Of a DNA stretch of 64,000 nt, positions 16,718 to 25,748 are shown piece after piece (the first letter of the stretch is position 1; the number at the start of each line of letters is the position of its first letter). The translations under genes and the position numbers were made by a program. The DNA is from Hwangdonia lutea. Lineage in GTDB: Bacteria > Bacteroidota > Bacteroidia > Flavobacteriales > Flavobacteriaceae. Under the pieces are notes generated by a model. That model searched no databases and was not told the DNA's origin. It saw nothing but the letters and a program-made list of their open reading frames with translations. Location of the stretch: positions 744,001 through 808,000 of the forward strand of contig NZ_CP136521.1 in NCBI RefSeq assembly GCF_032814565.1, given 5' to 3'.

Positions 16718-19570
16718 TTATTTACTTAAATACATTTTTCGTCTCGAATACAAATCGTAAAACTGATCGTCTTTTAAGCTATCGATAAACAAAATACTTT
16801 CGCCTGTACTTTTCATTTCCGGCCCCAGTTTTTTATTCACATTTGGAAATTTATTAAATGAGAACACCGGTTGCTTTATTGCAAAACCATCTAATTTAGG
16901 ATTAAAATCGAAATCCTTAATTTTCTTTTCTCCCAACATCACTTTGGTGGCATAATTTACATAAGGTTCGCCGTAGGCTTTTGCTATAAATGGCACGGTA
17001 CGAGAGGCTCTTGGGTTAGCTTCAATAATGTAAACGATATCGTCTTTAATCGCAAATTGAATGTTTATCAGGCCAACCGTATTTAATGCTAAAGCAATCT
17101 TTTTAGTGTGATCTTTTATTTGTTGCATCACAAATTCGCCTATATTAAAAGGTGGCAGCGTTGAATTACTATCGCCCGAGTGAATTCCGCAAGGTTCAAT
17201 GTGTTCCATAATCCCAATAATGTAAACATCTTCGCCGTCGCAAATCGCATCAGCTTCAGCTTCAATAGCACCATCCAAATAATGGTCTAAAAGCAACTGA
17301 TTCCCTGGCATGCGGCGTAACAAATCAACCACATGTTTTTCTAATTCTTCTTTATTAATCACAATTTTCATGCCTTGCCCTCCTAAAACATAAGACGGAC
17401 GCACTAAAATCGGGAAATCTAAAACATCTGCAATGGCTGCAGCTTCATCGGCCGTGGTCGCAATATCAAATTGTGGATAAGGAATATTATTTTCCTTTAA
17501 TAATTTTGAGAAATTCCCTCTATCTTCAGCTAAATCCAACGATTCAAAACTGGTTCCTATAATTTTAATGCCGTATTTGGTTAGCTTTTCAGCAAGTTTC
17601 AAAGCGGTTTGCCCGCCCAATTGCACGATGACACCTTCTGGTTTTTCATGCTTGATAATGTCGTAAATATGCTCCCAAAAAACAGGCTCGAAATATAATT
17701 TATCTGCCGTGTCAAAATCGGTTGAAACGGTTTCAGGATTACAATTAATCATAATGGTTTCGTAACCACATTCAGCGGCTGCCAAAACCCCATGAACACA
17801 ACAATAATCGAACTCAATCCCTTGCCCTATTCTGTTGGGGCCAGAACCTAAAACGATTATTTTCTTCTTATCGGTTACAATACTTTCATTGTGCGCAAAA
17901 CGGTTGCCATCTGCGGTTTCCATATCACTTTCAAAAGTAGAATAATAATACGGTGTTTTGGCTTCAAACTCTGCGGCACATGTGTCAACCAATTTGTAAA
18001 CTCGATTGATGCCCAGTTCTTCCCTTTTATTATAAACCTGACTTTCTAAACAATTCAACATGTGCGCTATTTGGCGGTCGCCATAGCCTTTTTGTTTCGC
18101 TTCAAGCAATAAATCCTTTTGAATAGTATCAATGGTAAAGGTTGAAATTTCATTATTAAGGAAGTGCAGCTCTTCATATTGTTTTAAGAACCACATATCA
18201 ATTTTGGTGATTTCATGGATTCTACTTAGCGGAATGCCCATACGAATCGCATCGTAAATTATAAAAACACGATCCCAAGAGGCATAGGTTAGCTTCTCAA
18301 TGATTTGGTCGTAATTTTTATTTTCCTTTCCGTCTGCGCCTAAACCATTTCGTTTAATCTCCAATGACTGTGTGGCTTTATGCAGTGCTTCTTGAAAAGA
18401 ACGCCCAATACCCATAACTTCGCCAACGGATTTCATTTGAAGCCCTAAAGTCCGGTCGCTGCCTTCAAATTTATCGAAATTCCAACGTGGTATTTTCACA
18501 ATCACATAATCTAAAGTTGGCTCGAACAATGCCGATGTGGATTTTGTAATTTGATTGTTCAATTCATCTAAGTTGTAACCTAAAGCCAATTTAGCGGCAA
18601 TTTTTGCAATGGGGTAACCAGTTGCTTTACTTGCTAATGCCGAAGAACGCGATACACGTGGGTTAATCTCAATAGCGATAATATCTTCGTTTTCGTCTGG
18701 CGATACGGCAAATTGCACGTTACAACCACCGGCAAAATCGCCAATACTTCGCATCATATGGATGGCCATATCACGCATTTTCTGATAAGTTCTATCGCTT
18801 AAAGTCATTGCTGGAGCTACCGTAATGGAATCACCAGTATGAATTCCCATAGGGTCCATATTTTCAATAGAACATATAATAACCACGTTGTCATTGGCAT
18901 CTCTAAGCAACTCTAATTCGTACTCTTTCCAGCCAATAAGTGCTTTATCGATCATCACTTCGTGGATTGGTGAAATTTCTAAACCACGGGTTAACAATTC
19001 ATCAAATTCTTCCTCTTTATGCACAAAGGATGCGCCTGCTCCACCCAATGTATAAGACGCTCTAATTACCAATGGAAACCCGAATTCCTGTGCAATTTCT
19101 TTTCCTTTTAAATACGATGTTGCCGTAGCTTGAGGCGCCATGGGCACTCCAATTTTTAGCATCAGTTCTCTAAACTGCTCTCTATCTTCGGTGATATTAA
19201 TGGCATCAATATCCACACCAATAATTTCAACATCAAAATCTTCCCAGATTCCTTTTTCGTCGGCTTCAATACATAAATTAAGTGCCGTTTGTCCACCCAT
19301 AGTTGGTAAAACAGCATCGATTTGCGGGTGTTCCTTTAGTATTTTTACAAGCGATTTTGTGGTAAGTGGCAACAAGTAAATATGATCAGCCATTGAAGGG
19401 TCTGTCATAATTGTTGCTGGATTGGAATTAATCAATACCGTTTCTATTCCATCTTCCCGCAACGATCGTAATGCTTGAGATCCTGAGTAATCAAATTCGC
19501 ATGCTTGCCCTATAATAATTGGACCAGAACCAATAATTAAAATAGATTTTAGTGTTTCGTTTTTCGGCAT
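16718..19570 (-). CDS. carB: Carbamoyl-phosphate synthase large subunit
   Basis: The 950-residue protein contains both homologous synthetase halves: N-terminal ATP-grasp (SILIIGSGPIIIGQACEFDY at residue ~10, NPRVSRSSALASKATGYPIA near 306) and C-terminal ATP-grasp (VLGSGPNRIGQGIEFDY near 575, EANPRASRTVPFIAKA near 870). It makes carbamoyl phosphate from glutamine-derived ammonia, bicarbonate and two ATP for pyrimidines and arginine. It ends at ...YSRRKMYLSK, so the C-terminal ~120-residue methylglyoxal-synthase-like allosteric domain of the E. coli enzyme (1073 residues) is absent; this short form is usual in Bacteroidota as far as I recall. carA is not in the window. Confidence 0.97.
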   Translation of the reverse strand: MPKNETLKSILIIGSGPIIIGQACEFDYSGSQALRSLREDGIETVLINSNPATIMTDPSMADHIYLLPLTTKSLVKILKEHPQIDAVLPTMGGQTALNLCIEADEKGIWEDFDVEIIGVDIDAINITEDREQFRELMLKIGVPMAPQATATSYLKGKEIAQEFGFPLVIRASYTLGGAGASFVHKEEEFDELLTRGLEISPIHEVMIDKALIGWKEYELELLRDANDNVVIICSIENMDPMGIHTGDSITVAPAMTLSDRTYQKMRDMAIHMMRSIGDFAGGCNVQFAVSPDENEDIIAIEINPRVSRSSALASKATGYPIAKIAAKLALGYNLDELNNQITKSTSALFEPTLDYVIVKIPRWNFDKFEGSDRTLGLQMKSVGEVMGIGRSFQEALHKATQSLEIKRNGLGADGKENKNYDQIIEKLTYASWDRVFIIYDAIRMGIPLSRIHEITKIDMWFLKQYEELHFLNNEISTFTIDTIQKDLLLEAKQKGYGDRQIAHMLNCLESQVYNKREELGINRVYKLVDTCAAEFEAKTPYYYSTFESDMETADGNRFAHNESIVTDKKKIIVLGSGPNRIGQGIEFDYCCVHGVLAAAECGYETIMINCNPETVSTDFDTADKLYFEPVFWEHIYDIIKHEKPEGVIVQLGGQTALKLAEKLTKYGIKIIGTSFESLDLAEDRGNFSKLLKENNIPYPQFDIATTADEAAAIADVLDFPILVRPSYVLGGQGMKIVINKEELEKHVVDLLRRMPGNQLLLDHYLDGAIEAEADAICDGEDVYIIGIMEHIEPCGIHSGDSNSTLPPFNIGEFVMQQIKDHTKKIALALNTVGLINIQFAIKDDIVYIIEANPRASRTVPFIAKAYGEPYVNYATKVMLGEKKIKDFDFNPKLDGFAIKQPVFSFNKFPNVNKKLGPEMKSTGESILFIDSLKDDQFYDLYSRRKMYLSK

Positions 19571-19603
19571 TTTATTTGTATTGTGTTTTATTTAAAAGTG
19601 TTA

Positions 19604-19611
19604 CAAAAATA
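19604..19611 (-). promoter_or_regulatory. -7 promoter box for carB
   Basis: TATTTTTG on the minus strand, exact TAnnTTTG match, 34 bases before the carB ATG. Confidence 0.55.
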
Positions 19612-19626
19612 CTGTTTAGTAGATAT

Positions 19627-19660
19627 AAAAAAAGGCGTTACCGTTAAGTAACACCTTTTA
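19627..19660 (-). terminator. Intrinsic terminator of rpmH
   Basis: On the minus strand AGGTGTTAC-TTAACG-GTAACGCCT is followed by seven T. One G-T pair in the stem. It lies 22 bases after the rpmH stop and separates it from carB. Confidence 0.85.
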
Positions 19661-19682
19661 AATTATCAACAATTGTTAATCA

Positions 19683-19844
19683 TTATTTCTTATGTCTAAT
19701 TTCAGATGACACAGATAATTTTTTTCTTCCTTTAGCTCTTCTGCGAGCTAGTACCTTTCTGCCGTTGGCAGAAGCCATTCTTTCTCTAAAACCATGTTTG
19801 TTTTTTCTCTTTCTCTTAGATGGCTGAAATGTTCTTTTACTCAT
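19683..19844 (-). CDS. rpmH: 50S ribosomal protein L34
   Basis: A 53-residue, strongly basic protein translated from the minus strand: it starts [20 protein letters not shown], contains [20 protein letters not shown] and ends SEIRHKK. These are the diagnostic L34 sequences; the C-terminal tail is a few residues longer than in E. coli (46), as usual in Bacteroidota. It is too short for many gene finders. It has its own well-formed promoter and a terminator, so it is a single-gene unit here rather than next to rnpA and dnaA. Confidence 0.97.
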   Translation of the reverse strand: MSKRTFQPSKRKRKNKHGFRERMASANGRKVLARRRAKGRKKLSVSSEIRHKK

Positions 19845-19910
19845 TATCTTATATCTTTAAATCTGAATTGTAATTTTTATAATGTATTAGGCTCCCCTAA
19901 AAACCGAGGG

Positions 19911-19942
19911 CAAATATACAAAGCCTTTATTACTTTGACAAA
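19911..19942 (-). promoter_or_regulatory. Promoter of rpmH with both -33 and -7 elements
   Basis: On the minus strand TTTG (19942-19939), a 20-base spacer, and TATATTTG (19918-19911). This matches the flavobacterial TTTG-N17-23-TAnnTTTG promoter. It predicts a leader of about 60 bases for rpmH. Confidence 0.8.
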
Positions 19943-20143
19943 CCTTATTTTAAAATATTTTTAATTTATTTTTTAAAAGAAAAAATGCTTGCCACACCTT
20001 TATTTATTTGGGATAACCCTTGGTTTTTGTTGCCATTGAATCTTCTTTTATTGATAAAAATTTAGTTTCTTTGCAGTTACAAAACAACAAAAAAAGATTA
20101 TTTTCAATAAAAATCTTCTAAACCTTATTTCAAATTACGCAAC

Positions 20144-20719
20144 ATGTACAATAAAATTATAAAACTAATTATTGCAGCGGGAATTATTGCTTATGCCGTT
20201 TACCAATTTACCGAAGGTTATATTGGCAATGGTATTATGTTTATTTTGTTATCCTTAATTTTTGTGTTCCTTTATTTTAAAAATGAATTTATTTTACTGG
20301 CATTTTTAAGATTGCGTAAACAAGATTTTGATGGCGCAAAAAAATGGTTGAGCAAAATTAAAAATCCTGAATCGGCCTTGGTAAGAAAACAGCAAGGCTA
20401 TTACAATTACCTGCACGGTTTAATGGTATCTCAAAGCAATATGAATGAAGCCGAAAAATATTTTAAAAAGGCGATTTCATTGGGCTTATCCATGGATCAT
20501 GATTTAGCTATGGCCAAATTGAATTTATCAGGTATCGCATTTTCCAAACGAAGAAAACAAGAGGCACAAAAACTATTATCTGAAGCTCAAAAACTAGATA
20601 AACAAGGCATGCTTACCGATCAGATTAAAATGATGAAACAAAATATGAAGCGCGCTGCCGGACCGAACCAACATTATGGGGCTGGCGGCTCATTAAGGGC
20701 CCAAAAACGCAGAGGTTAA
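20144..20719 (+). CDS. Membrane protein with TPR-like helices
   Basis: A 191-residue protein with two N-terminal membrane segments (residues ~5-22 and 28-46 IMFILLSLIFVFLYF), followed by a soluble helical part containing TPR-like pairs (KQQGYYNYLHGLMVSQSNMN, AEKYFKKAISLGLSMDHD, KLNLSGIAFSKRRKQEAQ) and a basic Gly-rich tail ending RAQKRRG. The soluble part probably faces the cytoplasm. I know similar proteins only as hypothetical TPR proteins in flavobacteria. The upstream region has TAGTTTCTTTG, a near-match to the -7 box, at about 20062-20072. It ends 4 bases past the stop of the convergent cls gene. Confidence 0.75.
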   Translation: MYNKIIKLIIAAGIIAYAVYQFTEGYIGNGIMFILLSLIFVFLYFKNEFILLAFLRLRKQDFDGAKKWLSKIKNPESALVRKQQGYYNYLHGLMVSQSNMNEAEKYFKKAISLGLSMDHDLAMAKLNLSGIAFSKRRKQEAQKLLSEAQKLDKQGMLTDQIKMMKQNMKRAAGPNQHYGAGGSLRAQKRRG

Positions 20720-22173
20720 ATGAGCGGAGACCACAGTCTGCAATACGATTCTTTTAATTTTTCAAAGTTGGAGCGATTTAAATACGTATTATAATTTACG
20801 GCATCGCTATTTTCCATATCTTCTAAAAAGTGCTTTTTAATGATTTTACTTTGGGTTTTATCATAAATAAAAGTATTTATTTCAAAGTTTATGTTAAAGC
20901 TACGGTAATCCATATTTGATGTACCAACGGTAGAAAATATATCGTCCACCACCATAGTTTTCGCATGTACAAAGCCTTTATTATATTTATACACTTTAAC
21001 ACCTGCTTTTAACAAAGCACCCAAATACGAGTTTGAGGCGTGTTTAACAATCCAAGAATCTGATTTTTTTGGAATGATCAACCTAACATCAATTCCACTT
21101 TTAGCCGCAATTTGTAAAGCGGTTATTATCTGCTCATTGGGCACAAAATATGGTGTTGTAATATAAATATAGTCGCTTGCCGTAACAATGGCCGTAAAAA
21201 TAACCTCCATAATATTTGCCCAATCGGTATCTGGTCCGCTCGCAGCAATCTGTAAAGCAACGTTGCCGTTTTCGATATCAACCTCTGGAAAAAACGTTTT
21301 ATAAACTGCCAGCCTTTCATCCGACACAAAATCCCAAGTGGATAAAAAATGGATTTGCAATGATTTTACAGCTTCTCCTTCAATACGCATGTGGGTGTCG
21401 CGCCAAAAACGGTCGGTATCGTTTTCATTAAGATATTCGTCTGCGATATTAATACCACCAACATAACCAATCTTACCATCTATTATCGCAATTTTCCTGT
21501 GGTTTCTGTAATTCATTTTTCCTGTGAATTTGGAAAAAAGAACGGGCATGAACGGATGGTGCTTTACTCCAGAATTGGTTAGTTTACGCTTCATTTGGGT
21601 TGATATTTTACTACCAACATCATCGTAAATCAATCTCACTTTCAGACCAGCTTCTGCTTGCTCGCAAAGCACACTTAACACTTGCCTTCCAATATCATCA
21701 TCTTTTACAATATAATATTCTAAGTGAATATGATGTTCTGCTTTTTTTAGATCGCTTAAAAGATGTTTGAATTTTACATCGCCGTTTTTAAGTATTTCAA
21801 TTTTATTTTTTAAGGTTAAAGGCTCATCATCACTTTGGTAAAGCAGTTTTACCAGTTTTACCTTATCGTCTAAATAATTATCAACCTTTTTAACTTGGGC
21901 TTTGCTAAACTCAAATTCCTTATTGATGTTTTTTACAATACTTTTATTGAGAATATGTTTTCTGCTAAAAATTTTATTTTTCCGATACTCTTGACCAAAG
22001 AGATAATAAACCAGCAAACCCAAAAACGGAAAAAACACCAAAACAATAATATAGGATAACGTTTTGGTGGGATTTATGCGTTTTAAAAAAACGGTAATTA
22101 CTGCAGATATAGCCAATATGTAATTGATTATAATGAGTAAATACCAAATGTTTTCTTTTATAAAATCGAGCAT
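20716..22173 (-). CDS. cls: Cardiolipin synthase (phospholipase D family)
   Basis: The 485-residue protein has two N-terminal membrane segments (about residues 9-30 and 38-62) and two phospholipase D domains. Each carries an HxKx4D active-site motif: HRKIAIID near residue 226 and HAKTMVVD near residue 401, each followed by a conserved Gly and Asn/Ser pattern (GGINIADEYL, GTSNMDYRSF). It condenses two phosphatidylglycerol molecules to cardiolipin and glycerol at the inner membrane. Its ATG follows the stop of the lytic transglycosylase gene with no gap, so it is the third gene of a likely hydrolase-transglycosylase-cls operon. Confidence 0.95.
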   Translation of the reverse strand: MLDFIKENIWYLLIIINYILAISAVITVFLKRINPTKTLSYIIVLVFFPFLGLLVYYLFGQEYRKNKIFSRKHILNKSIVKNINKEFEFSKAQVKKVDNYLDDKVKLVKLLYQSDDEPLTLKNKIEILKNGDVKFKHLLSDLKKAEHHIHLEYYIVKDDDIGRQVLSVLCEQAEAGLKVRLIYDDVGSKISTQMKRKLTNSGVKHHPFMPVLFSKFTGKMNYRNHRKIAIIDGKIGYVGGINIADEYLNENDTDRFWRDTHMRIEGEAVKSLQIHFLSTWDFVSDERLAVYKTFFPEVDIENGNVALQIAASGPDTDWANIMEVIFTAIVTASDYIYITTPYFVPNEQIITALQIAAKSGIDVRLIIPKKSDSWIVKHASNSYLGALLKAGVKVYKYNKGFVHAKTMVVDDIFSTVGTSNMDYRSFNINFEINTFIYDKTQSKIIKKHFLEDMENSDAVNYNTYLNRSNFEKLKESYCRLWSPLI

Positions 22174-23103
22174 TTATGGACCGGTCTGGTAAAAGCCGTC
22201 TTTAGGAATATCAATCTTATACAGTTTTCTGGATTTGTTGTTAAGATGAGGTTCGCGTAACCAGGGATTGTGCAGTTTTAATATTTTGTAATTGATACCA
22301 AAATCTTGTGCGAATTTGGCAAAATTGGTAACTGCCGTATCCACTTCTACTTTATAAGTTGGTATATTTTTGTATAAATCCTTTTCTCTAAAATTAAACC
22401 CGTATTTATTGGGGTTTGATAAAATTTCTTTTAAAGCGACAATTCTAAACAGGTAGCGACCAGTTTCTTCGCCTAGTAGCAAATCGTAGTAATTATTAAC
22501 ATTTTGGGCTTTTAAACGTCTGGACATCCCCGCGATACCACCATTATAAGCTGCCGCTGCCAAAGTCCAAGAACCTAATTTTTCTTTTGATTTTTTTAAA
22601 TATTTACAGGCTACTTCGGTGGCTTTTTCCAAATTATAACGCTCGTCAACATTGGTATTAATTTCCAATCCGTTTTCTCTTCCTGTAGATTTCATAATTT
22701 GCCAAACACCTCGTGCTCCAGCGGGCGAAACGGCATTTGTTAATCCGCTTTCAATAACTGCCAAATACTTAAAATCGTCTGGAATACCATGTTTTGCCAA
22801 AATAGGCTCAATAACCGGGAAGTATTTTTTGGCACGTTTAAACATTAACAATCCGTTAGATTGCCAATAAGTGTTAACCAACAGCTCTCTGTCCATGCGC
22901 TCTAAAATATCAGGATTTTGCAGTGGCAATGGCTCGCCAGCAAAATTCAAATTATCGGGAACTTGAAGCGCATATACGTTATAATCGTTAATTAATTTGG
23001 TTTCAAAATTTTCATCGGTGGGAGCATCTTGTAGGGCATAAATAAATAATCCGCATAAACTTAATAATCCTACAAACGCAAGTGCTTTCTGTAATATCTT
23101 CAT
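22174..23103 (-). CDS. Membrane-anchored lytic transglycosylase (SLT/MltD-type)
   Basis: A 309-residue protein with an N-terminal hydrophobic segment (residues ~7-25) and a lysozyme-like SLT domain (about 95-230). The catalytic Glu is in LAVIESGLTNAVSPAGARG near residue 117, followed by GVWQIM and later AAAAYNGGIAGMSRRL, all marks of family 1 lytic transglycosylases. It cleaves peptidoglycan glycan strands, leaving 1,6-anhydro ends. No LysM repeats are seen, unlike classical MltD. It is placed directly before cls, linking wall turnover with membrane lipid supply. Confidence 0.92.
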   Translation of the reverse strand: MKILQKALAFVGLLSLCGLFIYALQDAPTDENFETKLINDYNVYALQVPDNLNFAGEPLPLQNPDILERMDRELLVNTYWQSNGLLMFKRAKKYFPVIEPILAKHGIPDDFKYLAVIESGLTNAVSPAGARGVWQIMKSTGRENGLEINTNVDERYNLEKATEVACKYLKKSKEKLGSWTLAAAAYNGGIAGMSRRLKAQNVNNYYDLLLGEETGRYLFRIVALKEILSNPNKYGFNFREKDLYKNIPTYKVEVDTAVTNFAKFAQDFGINYKILKLHNPWLREPHLNNKSRKLYKIDIPKDGFYQTGP

Positions 23104-23137
23104 TTTTAAAAAGTTTTTTTAAAGGTAAAAAAAAGGA

Positions 23138-23803
23138 TTATGTTTCTAAAATAATACGAGGTAAATTTTCGTTAAACCACTTATATTTATTAATAATCAT
23201 AATATGTGTACCGCCTTGTAGGGTAATACATTGCTTTATATTTTTTAACGGAAAAACCGGATCGTTATCGCCGTGGATATGTATTATTTTAGGATCAAAA
23301 TCCTTCTGGTTCCAACACACCATATTTTTAATGGCCCAACTTAAATATACGCTATCGTTTACCGATAAATATTTTTTATAAAGCTCTAAGCGTTTATTAA
23401 TATTGCCTCCAAAAGCGAGTTTAGCAAAAGCATCGATATTGCTAGCCAGTTGGGTTGGTATTAACCTATAAGCCTTTGTGGCTTTGGTGATAAGCATGCG
23501 TTTTGGCAGCTCGTGCATCGATTTTACACTAGAAATGATAATGAGTTTTCTAACCTTGATATGCTTCGCCATTTCTTGCACCAAAACACCTCCAAACGAT
23601 ACGCCTATTAAGACGACATTGTTGTGTTTGATATGCTTTGAAAGACGTAGTGCATATGCGCTTAACAATTCGTTTTTTAAAGGAATCATCCACTCTAAAT
23701 AGTGCATTTCAAACTGATTTTCGGGCAAATTAATATGCTCAAAAATTTTAGGGCTTGCCGCCATTCCCGGCATAAAATACACAGGTATTATCTCTTGACT
23801 CAT
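23138..23803 (-). CDS. Alpha/beta hydrolase
   Basis: A 221-residue alpha/beta-hydrolase without signal peptide. The nucleophile elbow is GVSFGGVLVQEMA near residue 67, the acidic residue is probably in HIHGDNDPVFPL near 177 and the catalytic His in QGGTHIMI near 196. Length and pattern resemble small carboxylesterase or thioesterase-like members common in flavobacteria. It is the first gene upstream of the lytic transglycosylase (34-base gap) and divergent from the acetyltransferase gene. Substrate unknown. Confidence 0.82.
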   Translation of the reverse strand: MSQEIIPVYFMPGMAASPKIFEHINLPENQFEMHYLEWMIPLKNELLSAYALRLSKHIKHNNVVLIGVSFGGVLVQEMAKHIKVRKLIIISSVKSMHELPKRMLITKATKAYRLIPTQLASNIDAFAKLAFGGNINKRLELYKKYLSVNDSVYLSWAIKNMVCWNQKDFDPKIIHIHGDNDPVFPLKNIKQCITLQGGTHIMIINKYKWFNENLPRIILET

Positions 23804-23848
23804 AAGGCTTTAACCTCTTAAACTGTTAATGGTATCGTTTTTTTTTCG

Positions 23849-23856
23849 TACCTTTG
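23849..23856 (+). promoter_or_regulatory. -7 promoter box for the small acetyltransferase gene
   Basis: TACCTTTG, exact TAnnTTTG match, 62 bases before the ATG at 23919, directly after a run of eight or more T. Confidence 0.6.
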
Positions 23857-23918
23857 CACAAAGTTATAAAATAGTACTCGCTATTTTAAAAATTCCTAAG
23901 AAATTAAATTAATACATT

Positions 23919-24215
23919 ATGGTTGATACTCCCGAATTAATTGACAATGATTTTTTACGTCAATATGAAATTAAAATTGATGACCATTTGGCAAAAATTG
24001 AATATTCTTTACAAGAACGAAAGATTTTTTTAACCAAACTTATTATTCCGGAAGGCATAAAAGACGAAAATTTTAAGAAAGAATTTTTAACCCTTGTTTT
24101 TGAACAAATTCAAGAGCGCAATTTAAGCGTAGTTCCAACAAGCCCCGAAATTGCTAAGTTTGTAAGAAGCAACAGAAAATACAAACGTATGCTTCCGGTT
24201 GGTGTGAGGATATAG
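23919..24215 (+). CDS. Small GNAT-like acetyltransferase (YjdJ-type)
   Basis: A 98-residue protein resembling the minimal GCN5-related fold of about 90 residues (Acetyltransf_CG family). The segment AKIEYSLQERKIFLTKLIIPE is the central beta region, and the following KKEFLTLVFEQIQERNLSVVP plus FVRSNRKYKRM resemble the helix and final strand. The usual His-thiol or acetyl-CoA motif is weak. It is conserved by impression in flavobacteria; actual activity and substrate are unknown. It ends 26 bases before a strong terminator. Confidence 0.6.
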   Translation: MVDTPELIDNDFLRQYEIKIDDHLAKIEYSLQERKIFLTKLIIPEGIKDENFKKEFLTLVFEQIQERNLSVVPTSPEIAKFVRSNRKYKRMLPVGVRI

Positions 24216-24240
24216 GAAGTTAGAAATTACAAGAAATATT

Positions 24241-24273
24241 AAATCCGAAGTTAAATAAGCTTCGGATTTTTTT
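24241..24273 (+). terminator. Intrinsic terminator
   Basis: Perfect 10-base stem AAATCCGAAG / CTTCGGATTT with a 9-10 base loop followed by a T run. It ends the plus-strand acetyltransferase gene and is only 5 bases from the stop of convergent mtaB, which it may also terminate. Confidence 0.88.
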
Positions 24274-24277
24274 GTTT

Positions 24278-25603
24278 TTACAGGGCCAGTGCTTTTTCAA
24301 ATTCAAACCTCACCAAGCCATCTTCGTCAATTTTGGTTAGTTCAATATCGTGCAGCGTATTTACCAATGCAGGGTTCCAAGGTGTTTTTACCTTAATATA
24401 GTTTTCAGTAAACCCATGAATATATCCATCTTTATTTTCACTTTCAAATAAAACGGTTCTTCGGCTTCCTATTTGATTTTCATAAAAGGCACGACGCTTT
24501 TTCACCGATAAACCACGAAGCATTTTACTGCGCTTGCTCCTTACATTCATAGGCACTACACCTTCCATTTCTGCCGCTTCGGTATTATCGCGTTCAGAAT
24601 ACGTAAATACGTGTAAATACGAAATATCCAATTCGTTTAAAAAATTATAGGTTTCTAAAAAATGCTCGTCGGTTTCACCTGGGAATCCAACAATTACATC
24701 AACACCAATGCAAGCATGAGGCATCACTTCTTTTATTTTTGAAACGCGATCTATATACAACTCGCGCATATAACGACGCTTCATTTTTTTTAGAATGGCA
24801 TTGCTTCCCGATTGTAAGGGTATGTGAAAATGAGGCACAAAAGCCCTGGATTTTGAAACCAAATCGATGGTTTCATTCTTTAAAAGATTAGGTTCAATGG
24901 AAGAGATGCGCAAACGCTCAATACCTTCAACCTTATCTAGCTCGGTAACCAAATCTAAAAAAGTGTGTTCGTGCTTTTTATTGCCAAATTCACCTTTACC
25001 GTAATCACCAATATTAACACCCGTTAAAACAATTTCCTTAATGTTTTGTTTTGCGATGTCTTTAGCGTTTTTCAACACGTTCTCCAAAGCATCGCTTCGC
25101 GAAATACCTCGAGCCAACGGAATGGTGCAATAGGTACATTTATAATCGCAGCCATCCTGTACTTTTAAAAAAGCGCGGGTTCTATCGCCTATGGAATAAC
25201 TGCCAACATAAAAATCGGCATCTTCAATTTCGCAGGAATGAACTTCGCCAAAATCGTTTTTCGACAAATCGTTTAAGTAGTCGGTAATCTTGAATTTTTC
25301 GGTAGCGCCAAGTACCAAATCCACGCCGTTAACATCGGCTAATTCTTGTGGTTTAAGTTGCGCATAACAGCCCACCGCAGCAACAAAAGCTTCAGGGTTC
25401 GCTTTTTGCGCTTGCTTAACAATGGTTTTAAAACGCTTGTCGGCATTTTCGGTAACCGAACAGGTATTGATAACATATATATCGGCTTTTTCAGAAAAAT
25501 CGACGCGGTTAAAACCTTCATCGGTAAAATTCCTGGCAATGGTTGAAGTTTCAGAAAAATTAAGCTTACAACCTAGAGTATAAAACGCGACTTTCTTTTT
25601 CAT
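24278..25603 (-). CDS. mtaB: tRNA t(6)A37 methylthiotransferase MtaB
   Basis: A 441-residue radical SAM methylthiotransferase. The N-terminal domain (residues ~3-120) has three cluster-binding Cys (in YTLGCKLN, INTCSVTE, AAVGCYAQ). The radical SAM CxxxCxxC is CDYKCTYC near residue 152, and the C-terminal TRAM domain is about 380-436. GSNAILKKMKRRYMRELY matches the family. It converts t6A37 to ms2t6A37 in tRNAs reading ANN codons. The order of motifs and length fit MtaB better than MiaB or RimO. Confidence 0.94.
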   Translation of the reverse strand: MKKKVAFYTLGCKLNFSETSTIARNFTDEGFNRVDFSEKADIYVINTCSVTENADKRFKTIVKQAQKANPEAFVAAVGCYAQLKPQELADVNGVDLVLGATEKFKITDYLNDLSKNDFGEVHSCEIEDADFYVGSYSIGDRTRAFLKVQDGCDYKCTYCTIPLARGISRSDALENVLKNAKDIAKQNIKEIVLTGVNIGDYGKGEFGNKKHEHTFLDLVTELDKVEGIERLRISSIEPNLLKNETIDLVSKSRAFVPHFHIPLQSGSNAILKKMKRRYMRELYIDRVSKIKEVMPHACIGVDVIVGFPGETDEHFLETYNFLNELDISYLHVFTYSERDNTEAAEMEGVVPMNVRSKRSKMLRGLSVKKRRAFYENQIGSRRTVLFESENKDGYIHGFTENYIKVKTPWNPALVNTLHDIELTKIDEDGLVRFEFEKALAL

Positions 25604-25668
25604 GTATTTGTTTTAGATTTTCACATAAGGAAAACCCTGTTATATAACCTGTTTCTATTAAAAGACTG

Positions 25669-25676
25669 CAAATTTA
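25669..25676 (-). promoter_or_regulatory. -7 promoter box for mtaB
   Basis: TAAATTTG on the minus strand, exact TAnnTTTG match, 66 bases before the mtaB ATG. A -33 element is not clear. Confidence 0.55.
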
Positions 25677-25748
25677 CAACTAATATATTATATTGAAAAA
25701 CGGAAAGGATTAAAGAAATGGCAATGGCTTTATTGCGGAATATATGAG

